From assembly GCA_022013205.1 (NCBI GenBank), contig JAKLQT010000033.1:1-7575 (forward strand): a stretch of DNA of 7,575 nucleotides, in the 5' to 3' direction. The notes beneath the pieces are model-generated. The model had not been told where the DNA came from. It saw only the letters and a program-made list of their open reading frames with translations, and searched no databases. Positions 1 through 5,453 of this stretch are shown here, piece after piece. Position 1 is the stretch's first letter, and each line of letters starts with the position of its first letter. Made by a program: the position numbers and the translations under genes. This DNA comes from Candidatus Omnitrophota bacterium (GTDB lineage: Bacteria > Omnitrophota > Gorgyraeia > B26-G9).

Positions 1-108
1 CAAAAAAATAAAACGTGAAATGTTTTTTTACGCTTTATGTTGTTTTTTCTTCTCTATCCTCGAATTTAACGCCTAAAGAAGCGCGAAGAATTTTAGGTTC
101 TTAATTGC

Positions 109-124
109 TGTGATCTATTTCACA
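109..124. promoter_or_regulatory. CRP/FNR-family-like operator (TGTGA-N6-TCACA)
   Basis: The sequence TGTGATCTATTTCACA is a perfect match to the palindromic core bound by CRP-type regulators, TGTGA and TCACA separated by six bases. Its centre (116.5) lies about 60 bases upstream of the start of transcription predicted from the promoter at 141-169. That is close to the -61.5 spacing at which E. coli CRP acts as a class I activator. Ten fixed positions are expected by chance less than once in a hundred windows of this size, and the placement relative to a good promoter adds weight. Which regulator binds, and whether it responds to cAMP, cannot be told: other CRP/FNR superfamily members use related sites. 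Confidence 0.6.
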
Positions 125-135
125 TCTATTTCACA
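114..135. repeat. Perfect tandem 11-bp repeat overlapping the operator
   Basis: TCTATTTCACA occurs twice back to back (114-124 and 125-135). The first copy supplies the right half of the CRP-like palindrome. The second gives an extra TCACA half-site that ends five bases before the -35 hexamer. It could be a duplicated half-site that tunes regulator binding, or slipped-strand duplication with no function. Confidence 0.6.
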
Positions 136-140
136 GCCCG

Positions 141-169
141 TTGACTAGATAGAAAACGTATGGTATACT
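141..169 (+). promoter_or_regulatory. Extended -10 sigma70-type promoter for the J-domain gene
   Basis: The -35 hexamer TTGACT (141-146) matches the consensus at five of six positions. After a 17-base spacer comes the -10 hexamer TATACT (164-169), also five of six. A TG at 161-162, one base before the -10, makes it an extended -10 promoter. The transcript should begin near 176, leaving a 5' leader of about 60 bases before the ATG at 238. It is the only clearly convincing promoter found in the window. Confidence 0.7.
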
Positions 170-186
170 TTATTACTTTTTAATAG

Positions 187-200
187 TAGCTAATTAGCTA
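187..200. repeat. Perfect 14-bp palindrome in the 5' leader
   Basis: TAGCTAATTAGCTA equals its own reverse complement. It sits roughly +12 to +25 relative to the predicted transcription start, a position where a bound dimeric repressor would block RNA polymerase. It has no loop bases and is AT-rich, so a stable RNA hairpin is unlikely and a DNA operator is the better guess. An AT-rich palindrome can also arise by chance in such a leader. Confidence 0.4.
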
Positions 201-237
201 AATCCCATAACTTACTAATAAATAAAAGGTTAAGACA

Positions 238-1890
238 ATGCCAGGACATGCTAAATCCCTCAAAAAGACTATTTATATCATTTTGCTTCAATTACATATA
301 ATGATTGGCAATCCTTTGCCTCTACAGTACGCGCAAACACATGATCATCCAAAAGCACTTGCAGCTTCGACATTAAGTCCAAGCGTTTCTTTGGAAATTA
401 ATACTTTAAAACACTCCTTTACAAAAATTTCTAGTGATTCTTTTACTGCTGAGACTAAAAGAGTACGCGAATTTTTAGCGAAATTATCTAAGCAAAACAT
501 TTATGAAATACTCGATGTTACCAAGGATACATCACTTCAGGATATAAAATCTAGCTTTCGAAAACTGATAACAAAATGGCATCCTGACAAAAATAATGAT
601 TTATTAGAAGATGACTATAAAAAAATTGCTCAAATTCTACTTTCATCTTACGATAAGCTGCAAAGCAAGAAATTTACTAAAACACCCGAAGATCCGCCCT
701 TCACTCAAAACTATCAAGACTCTCAATCCCAAAACAAAGAGTCATTTGAATTCCGCAGCACTACCGAAGAAGACTTAAACGTTTTATGGCGACTGTGGTT
801 TGGAGACGGTAAATATGTTCCACCTTTATCAAAGATACTCCATGATCTTGAATCCGAAGATACAATGACAAGAAGAGAAGCTGTAAGAAACCTAGGAGAT
901 ACCTATAACACAAAGATCCCTTTAAACATGGATAAAAACTCTCAGCAAGCGATTATACATCTTGAAAAACACCTATCTAGTGATCCAGCTTCTTATGTGC
1001 GAACAAATGCTGCCATAGAGTTATTTCAGCTCGCTTCAGAACAAAGAATAAGAACTGCAATTATGCCTCTTGTTAAGAATATTATCCATATTAACCCAAA
1101 CACAAGCTACTGCGTAAAAGGATATGTCAGAGGATTGCTGACTGAGAGTTCACCAACAGTAAGACAATGGACGATTGAAAGTTTAAAGATTTTTTATTCA
1201 GATACTACTGACAAACAAACACAAACTATAATAAGAGATTTTTGTAATAATTATCAGGTCGGCCTTTCCGAAAATGCTTTATTAAACCCAGCAACTTCTA
1301 TCACCAATCTTTTGAGAAATAAGCGATGGCACGATTTATATTCTCGGTTTGACAAAAAAAATAGCGCCATACAGATAAATAACATTGAAAGAATATTATA
1401 TGATGGGATTATGATGGTTATTGGCCGTGAAGCATTGGATCTATACTATCAAAATTTTATCTATTTATTTGTCGATACTACTGGTGCTATAGCAGCTGCT
1501 ACTAACAATATCGAGGAAACACAACATAACAACATAACTACATTAAAAGCTCTGGACGCATACGGAAAATATATATTTGAAAAAGACGGATACATGGTCT
1601 TCGCCATAGGCATTAACGCAGGCGATGCGTTTTTAAACAATAAACGGCCCGTATTTGATTTGCATTACGCTACTCCTAATTTTAATATTAAGAATGCACC
1701 ATCGCCGATAAAAGAAGTCTTGTCTGATTCTATTGATCTTCTGAACCTTATTGGGCAAGAAGCAAATGGAGACGGGAAAATGCTGAATCAAACAAAAAAA
1801 ACATGGAAAAAGCTAAAGCAGGAAATAGTGAACTCCATCTATACTCGCAGCATTCTTGCCCCCTCGACTGAAATAGAAATTTCAATTTAG
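238..1890 (+). CDS. J-domain protein with HEAT-like repeats and signal-like N-terminus
   Basis: This 550-residue protein has a J domain at about residues 87-146, with helix II, the diagnostic HPD tripeptide (H115-P116-D117) and a following helix, as in DnaJ-type proteins that stimulate Hsp70 ATPase. It lacks the G/F region, the CXXCXGXG zinc repeats and the C-terminal substrate domains of DnaJ, so it is not DnaJ itself. Residues 11-24 are hydrophobic after Lys9-Lys10, resembling a signal peptide or anchor; ALA-AS near residues 40-44 is a possible cleavage site. Residues about 196-224, 238-268 and 295-321 look like HEAT-type helical pairs. Residues 340-550 match no domain I recognise. The ATG at 238 follows a weak AAAAGG ribosome site eight bases upstream; Met22 has none. 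Codon use is AT-rich compared with the genes to the right. The J domain is secure; export and partner are inference. Confidence 0.85.
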   Translation: MPGHAKSLKKTIYIILLQLHIMIGNPLPLQYAQTHDHPKALAASTLSPSVSLEINTLKHSFTKISSDSFTAETKRVREFLAKLSKQNIYEILDVTKDTSLQDIKSSFRKLITKWHPDKNNDLLEDDYKKIAQILLSSYDKLQSKKFTKTPEDPPFTQNYQDSQSQNKESFEFRSTTEEDLNVLWRLWFGDGKYVPPLSKILHDLESEDTMTRREAVRNLGDTYNTKIPLNMDKNSQQAIIHLEKHLSSDPASYVRTNAAIELFQLASEQRIRTAIMPLVKNIIHINPNTSYCVKGYVRGLLTESSPTVRQWTIESLKIFYSDTTDKQTQTIIRDFCNNYQVGLSENALLNPATSITNLLRNKRWHDLYSRFDKKNSAIQINNIERILYDGIMMVIGREALDLYYQNFIYLFVDTTGAIAAATNNIEETQHNNITTLKALDAYGKYIFEKDGYMVFAIGINAGDAFLNNKRPVFDLHYATPNFNIKNAPSPIKEVLSDSIDLLNLIGQEANGDGKMLNQTKKTWKKLKQEIVNSIYTRSILAPSTEIEISI

Positions 1891-1900
1891 CACTGTTGAA

Positions 1901-2066
1901 AATTGGGGGTCAGGCCTGTTGACATTGAAGCTTTCTTGGAGGAATTTAGCCTGACGTTCATCAAAACATTAAGTTATATCAATATATTGTTGGAAATCTT
2001 CAAAAGGATACCAAAAGTGCTCACAGGGGAAAAGCTGGGAGACTGTGTCTGATCTCTAATTTTGAC
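1901..2066. repeat. REP-like (RAYT-style) remnant in the convergent gap
   Basis: The 207-base gap between the convergent J-domain and IMPase genes begins with TTGGGGGTCAGGCCTGTTGAC (the last 20 bases of this include GTTGAC). It ends with GCTGGGAGACTGTGTCTGATC. Both resemble the GGGGACAG-type sequences that often flank REP-associated tyrosine transposase genes. I recognise them by memory of that style, without a database match. A related string lies on the other strand at 4201-4236. No transposase gene is present, so this would be a non-autonomous element or scar. Confidence 0.4.
1909..1955. repeat. Inverted repeat GTCAGGC / GCCTGAC
   Basis: GTCAGGC (1909-1915) and GCCTGAC (1949-1955) are exact reverse complements enclosing 33 bases. 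The arms could pair as a 7-bp stem in the 3' region of the J-domain transcript. No T-run follows, so it is not a convincing intrinsic terminator. It fits the imperfect-palindrome architecture of REP elements and falls within the proposed remnant. Confidence 0.45.
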
Positions 2067-2097
2067 GTTTTGATTGTGTTTTTACGGATTAGGTTAA

Positions 2098-2865
2098 TTA
2101 TTTTGCCTTGAGAATTCCAAGCATTTTTTTGTGGATAAGGCCATTGCTGGCAAGGGCCGTATTTCCGTAATGATCGAATTTTTCACCATCAAAAGCGGTA
2201 ACCTTGCCGCCGGCCTCTTTAACAATAAGGCTTGCCGCAGCTGTATCCCAGGGGCACAAGTCAAGCTCCCAAAAACCGTCAAGCCTGCCGCAGGCAACAT
2301 AACACAGGTCTATAGTTGCCGCTCCGGCACGGCGAATGGCCATAGCGGCCATTAAAAAATTATTGAAATTATTAATATTATTATTTTTCTTGTCTTTAAA
2401 AGTATACGAAAACCCGGTTGCTAATAATGATTTTTTAATATCTTTTACAGGGGATGTACAAATTCGCTTTTGATTAAGAAAAGCGCCTTTACCTTTTCGC
2501 GCGCTAAAGAGCTCATCATGGACAGGGTCATAAACAACACCCATCATTATCTCGCCTTTTTTTTCAAGCGCGATAGATACAGCGAAAAAGGGAAATCCGT
2601 GCGCGAAATTTGTGGTTCCGTCCAGCGGGTCAATTATCCATTTACAATCACCTTTTTTCTCCTCAGGCCGTTCTTCGGCAAGTATCCCATAATCAGGAAA
2701 TTCTCTGCGCAGTTTTTTCACAATCATGTCTTCGGCTTTTTCATCAACATCGGTAACGATATTTATTGCGCCCTTATAACGCACTTTTTTCAGTTTTCCA
2801 ATCCGTGATTTGATCATTATGCCCGCGCAAAGAGCGGCGTCTTTTGCTGCCTTAAATTCGTTCAT
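2098..2865 (-). CDS. Inositol-monophosphatase-family phosphatase (SuhB-like)
   Basis: This 255-residue protein belongs to the Mg2+-dependent IMPase/FIG superfamily, which removes phosphate from inositol phosphates, sugar phosphates or PAP. The metal and catalytic motifs are complete: E64-E65 (AEE, where GEE is usual), the WIIDPLDGTTNF block with D79 and D82, and WDTAAASL with D207 followed by a G-G turn. The length is typical for bacterial SuhB-type enzymes. I chose the ATG at 2863-2865 because AGGAG lies ten bases upstream; an in-frame ATG at 2904 would add 13 residues but has no ribosome site. Residues 161-170 form an Asn-rich loop. It is the last gene of the minus-strand run. The true substrate (inositol-1-phosphate, histidinol phosphate, PAP or another) cannot be told from motifs alone. 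Confidence 0.92.
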   Translation of the reverse strand: MNEFKAAKDAALCAGIMIKSRIGKLKKVRYKGAINIVTDVDEKAEDMIVKKLRREFPDYGILAEERPEEKKGDCKWIIDPLDGTTNFAHGFPFFAVSIALEKKGEIMMGVVYDPVHDELFSARKGKGAFLNQKRICTSPVKDIKKSLLATGFSYTFKDKKNNNINNFNNFLMAAMAIRRAGAATIDLCYVACGRLDGFWELDLCPWDTAAASLIVKEAGGKVTAFDGEKFDHYGNTALASNGLIHKKMLGILKAK

Positions 2866-2875
2866 TAAACACTCA

Positions 2876-2880
2876 CTCCT
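2876..2880 (-). promoter_or_regulatory. Ribosome binding site deciding the IMPase start
   Basis: On the minus strand AGGAG lies ten bases before the ATG at 2865. The longer in-frame ATG at 2904 has no purine-rich site upstream, so translation most likely starts at 2865. Confidence 0.65.
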
Positions 2881-2962
2881 CTTCCGGATTAAGCTCCCGT
2901 ACATGCCGGGTTATTATTTTTTTGATATCCGAATGATAATCTATTGATAAATTTAGGCCCGC

Positions 2963-2977
2963 AAGCAATCCTTGCTT
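2963..2977 (-). other. Small hairpin just after the RNase Z-like gene
   Basis: AAGCAA and TTGCTT pair as a 6-bp stem around a 3-base loop, seven bases beyond the TGA of the upstream gene. No T-run follows, so it is more likely a transcript-end or processing hairpin than an intrinsic terminator. It may also be chance. Confidence 0.25.
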
Positions 2978-2983
2978 ACAAAT

Positions 2984-3760
2984 TCATAATGATATTTTAA
3001 GTCCGTCAACAGCTGCTATGCTTTTTCGGAAAATTTTCCGGGCATGTTTTTGAGCAATACCGCGGTGTTTTTTAGTCGGATGGTTATCCGCGTCAAAGTG
3101 GGTTAATACAAGCTTGCGCGCATTGGCCGCTTTTGCGAGTAATGCCGCCTGCAGAGGATCAAGATGCGGCCAACCTTTGTCATCCTGTCCTTTTCGAAGA
3201 GCGCATTCACTAATAAGCAGATCCGCGTTTCTGGCAAGAGTGACAATGTTCTCACAGCTGCCTGTATCAGTGCAGTATGCTACGATTTTACCCTGAAACT
3301 GAAAGCGGTATCCTAAGCAGTCACTTGAATGCGCGAGTTCTAGAGTTTTGATAGTAATGCCCGCAAAGCGCATTTTTTCTAAAGCGCCTGAAATTTTCAT
3401 TTTAAACGATAAGCCTTGCGGCGGTAATGTGAACGGCTGGGCAATAAACGCGCGCAAGGCCTTAAGCGCGGATTTAGGCGCGTAAATAGCAAGGCCTTTA
3501 GGAAATTTGAACTTTGCCAGGCTATGCAGCCCAACTATATGATCAAGGTGAAGATGGCTTAAAAAAATAGCGGTAGGTTTTGCGGCATCCAGATATCGGC
3601 CGGCCTTGGCAAGCCCGAACCCCGCGTCAAGAATAATATTGCAGGTATCTGCCTTTATTAATGTGCATACGGTGTTTCCTGTTTTTGAATCAAACCATCC
3701 GTTAGTGCCTAAGAAAATTATCTTCAACGCTTTTTGCTTTCCCGCCCTATTTTTACGCAT
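2984..3760 (-). CDS. RNase Z-like metallo-beta-lactamase-fold hydrolase
   Basis: This 258-residue protein has the metal centre of the metallo-beta-lactamase fold arranged as in the RNase Z/ElaC branch. It has H69-x-H71-x-D73-H74 (SHLHLDH), H144, D165 (YCTDTG) and H221 (LTHF). It also has an RNase Z-style LLISECAL stretch and a WPHLDP...KLVLTHF ending. The first strand FLGTNG is typical of the group. It is shorter than bacterial RNase Z (about 305 residues), and I see no long Gly/Pro-rich exosite arm for binding tRNA. It may therefore be an RNase Z-like phosphodiesterase rather than the tRNA 3'-processing enzyme. The start is the only plausible ATG before FLGT, though its ribosome site (CGGGGT) is weak. 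It lies 48 bases after the GroES-like gene and is probably co-transcribed with it. Confidence 0.85.
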   Translation of the reverse strand: MRKNRAGKQKALKIIFLGTNGWFDSKTGNTVCTLIKADTCNIILDAGFGLAKAGRYLDAAKPTAIFLSHLHLDHIVGLHSLAKFKFPKGLAIYAPKSALKALRAFIAQPFTLPPQGLSFKMKISGALEKMRFAGITIKTLELAHSSDCLGYRFQFQGKIVAYCTDTGSCENIVTLARNADLLISECALRKGQDDKGWPHLDPLQAALLAKAANARKLVLTHFDADNHPTKKHRGIAQKHARKIFRKSIAAVDGLKISL

Positions 3761-3791
3761 GATTTTACCCCGTCCATAATAAAACCGTCAA

Positions 3792-3805
3792 CCCGGCAAT
3801 CCGGG
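3792..3805 (-). other. GC hairpin between the GroES-like and RNase Z-like genes
   Basis: On the minus strand CCCGG-ATTG-CCGGG follows the GroES-like stop codon by three bases. A short T-rich stretch (TTTTATT) comes about seven bases after the stem. The stem is only 5 bp and the T-run is displaced, so at best it is a leaky terminator or a 3'-end stabilising hairpin within the gene run. Confidence 0.35.
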
Positions 3806-3808
3806 CGC

Positions 3809-4183
3809 TTAGATCATGTCATCCATCACATCATCCCTGATCAAGGCAAGAATTGCGGCCTGAGGAACAATTATGTATTCCACGTTTTCGTATTCTATTT
3901 CAATAGCCGAGTTCTTCAGAAATATCGCCCGGTCATTGACCTTGGCCTGCAGGGGGAAATACTGCCCGGAGGCATTACCCTGCTTGTCTTTCCAGATCTC
4001 AGCGCTTAAATCCTGCGGTTCCGGCACAGGCATTCCCGGCCCGGCCTTGATGATTTTTCCGCTATGCACTTTTTCCTTTTCATAAGCGCCCTGCGGAAGG
4101 TATAAACCGGAATTGGTCATTTCTTTCTTATTATCCGGCTTAATTAGAACTCTGTCTCCAATTATAATTAATTCCCTTGCCAT
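3809..4183 (-). CDS. Divergent GroES-family co-chaperonin with insertion
   Basis: This 124-residue protein has the Cpn10 fold signatures: GDRVLIKPD near the N-terminus (9-17), a mobile-loop region ending in SGLYLP (25-30, where GGIVLP is usual), SGKIIKAGPG (41-50), and a C-terminal block with KVNDRAIFL and EYIIVPQAAILALI. Normal GroES is about 97 residues. The excess is mainly an insertion at about 51-72 containing EPQDLSAEIWKD, plus an acidic DDVMDDMI tail. From memory it resembles a known longer GroES paralogue class rather than the partner encoded beside groEL, and no groEL lies in this window. AGGA seven bases before the ATG supports the start. It may cap a chaperonin under special conditions or have a separate role. 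The fold assignment is firm and the function is not. Confidence 0.85.
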   Translation of the reverse strand: MARELIIIGDRVLIKPDNKKEMTNSGLYLPQGAYEKEKVHSGKIIKAGPGMPVPEPQDLSAEIWKDKQGNASGQYFPLQAKVNDRAIFLKNSAIEIEYENVEYIIVPQAAILALIRDDVMDDMI

Positions 4184-4200
4184 AACTTTATCCTATTTAT

Positions 4201-4236
4201 TTGTCAATAGTCAACTGTCTGTCCCCAACTCCTAGA
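4201..4236 (-). repeat. REP-like remnant upstream of the GroES-like gene
   Basis: On the minus strand the string GTTGGGGACAGACAGTTGAC, followed by a further TTGAC, lies just upstream of the GroES-like gene. It shares TTGGGG, CAG and GTTGAC in the same order with the element at 1903-1923 on the plus strand. It resembles the ends of REP/RAYT elements. It sits in the 134-base gap between the MscS and GroES-like genes, so any joint transcript would carry it. Confidence 0.4.
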
Positions 4237-4317
4237 TAGAAAATACTTTTCCTTTGCATATCAAACAGATAGGGGGAATTGTATTTGCGGATTTTTTGTC
4301 CTTCATCCCTCGATTTT

Positions 4318-5373
4318 TCAACTTGTTTTGTTCACATAAAGCGTTTGTGTCGGATACGCGAATTCTATCTTTTCCGCTTCGAATTTTTTCATAATTTCCA
4401 GGTTTATTTCCTGCTGTATGTCCATATATTTATTATAATCAGGGCTAAGCACGTAATAGACAATCTCTATTACCAGGCTGAAATCTCCATAGGAAGAAAA
4501 ATGCGCCCGGTCAAAACGCGTATTTTTTGTTTTGGTAATAATTTCTTTAATATACGCGGGGATTTCCGCCATTTGCGCCTGAGGAGTCTGATAAGTCACC
4601 CCCAGCTTAAAGACAACCCTGCGCTCTGCCATGCGTTTATAATTACGCACACGCGAATTAGTTAAATCCGTATTCGAAAATATCAGCTGTTCTCCTCCAA
4701 GTGAGCGGATGCGTGTTGTTTTAATGCCGATATGCTCAACCGCGCCCAAATAATCCCCGATTATAATAAAATCTCCCACTTCAAAAGGCCGGTCGAATAA
4801 AATAGAGAAAAAGCTGAACAAGTCTCCTAAAACCGTCTGCGCCGCAAGGGCAACAGCAATACCGCCGATCCCAAGCCCGGCAATTACGGTTGAGACCTTA
4901 AACCCTAAATTATCCAGAAGAAACACAATGCCTACGCCCCAGATAATAATCTTGATAACACTTAACATCCCTTTAAAACTGCGTTCTCTGGCCTCGTTTT
5001 GCCCAGGCTTGATCCAAAAGGAATACAAAATATAGTTAGTCAGAGCCACAAGCAAACGAATCGCCATTACAGTCAGTATGATAACCCCCGCGATATCAAC
5101 AAATTTATTAATCGCATCGAATAATACTAACTTCTGTATGCTTATATACAGCGCGCCAAAGTATAACAGCGGCATTATATTTTTGCCAAAGGTTCCGACA
5201 ATAAAATCATCAAGTTTTGTTTTTGTTTTTTGCGACCAGTTTTTCAAGCGGCTAAGCACAATCTGCTTAAACACTACAAGAGCTATCACTGAGCCGAAAA
5301 ACACACCCAGGCAGATCAGATAATCCAATAGTTTATTCCCGAAATAAACATTATTTAAAAATTCCGTACTCAT
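4318..5373 (-). CDS. MscS-family mechanosensitive ion channel
   Basis: This 351-residue inner-membrane protein opens under membrane tension to release solutes during osmotic downshock. It has hydrophobic helices at about 17-40, 65-84, 91-117 and 134-156. The pore-lining helix follows at about 158-186 (VIAGLGIGGIAVALAAQ), with the Gly/Ala packing typical of MscS TM3. The beta domain follows with FDRPFEVGDFI (193-203), the IGIKTTRIRS stretch and a cytoplasmic cage ending near TQTLYV. E. coli MscS has three membrane helices and 286 residues, so this is a slightly larger relative with an additional N-terminal helix. AGAAGGGA five bases before the ATG is a good ribosome site. The gene lies 80 bases after the M48 gene, in the same direction. 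Ion preference and gating threshold cannot be read from the sequence. Confidence 0.95.
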   Translation of the reverse strand: MSTEFLNNVYFGNKLLDYLICLGVFFGSVIALVVFKQIVLSRLKNWSQKTKTKLDDFIVGTFGKNIMPLLYFGALYISIQKLVLFDAINKFVDIAGVIILTVMAIRLLVALTNYILYSFWIKPGQNEARERSFKGMLSVIKIIIWGVGIVFLLDNLGFKVSTVIAGLGIGGIAVALAAQTVLGDLFSFFSILFDRPFEVGDFIIIGDYLGAVEHIGIKTTRIRSLGGEQLIFSNTDLTNSRVRNYKRMAERRVVFKLGVTYQTPQAQMAEIPAYIKEIITKTKNTRFDRAHFSSYGDFSLVIEIVYYVLSPDYNKYMDIQQEINLEIMKKFEAEKIEFAYPTQTLYVNKTS

Positions 5374-5453
5374 AAGTGTCCCTTCTCTTTATATCTAAAA
5401 AATATCCATGTGAAACCCTAATTTAAATGATTAAAACCCTTAAGTATTTCAGG

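Noticed and set aside
10..40. AT-rich stem AAAAC/GTTTT with flanking A and T runs near the left edge, as a terminator
   Set aside because: The stem is five AT-rich pairs and no gene end is visible beside it; chance pairing in A/T runs is more likely.
72..97. Inverted repeat CCTAAA/TTTAGG upstream of the CRP-like site
   Set aside because: It is a 6-bp stem with a 14-base loop and no T-run, lying upstream of the promoter. It is within chance expectation.
145..156. Shared 12-mer CTAGATAGAAAA at 145-156 and 4232-4243
   Set aside because: A 12-base AT-rich match is expected by chance in a window of this size, and flanking bases do not align.
1950..2109. Open plus-strand frame of about 52 codons in the convergent gap, including GNLQKDTKSAHRGKAGRL
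   Set aside because: It has no start codon or ribosome site, overlaps the REP-like strings and the end of the IMPase gene, and matches no family I recognise. It could be a decayed gene fragment but cannot be supported.
2094..2808. Several open frames antisense to or overlapping the IMPase-like gene
   Set aside because: They are shadows of the conserved gene: no ribosome sites, no domain signatures, and complete overlap with a well-supported CDS.
4184..4215. Promoter for the GroES-like gene using TTGACT and GATAAA on the minus strand
   Set aside because: The -10 match is poor and the transcript would begin at or after the ATG, so the TTGAC strings are better explained as part of the REP-like element.
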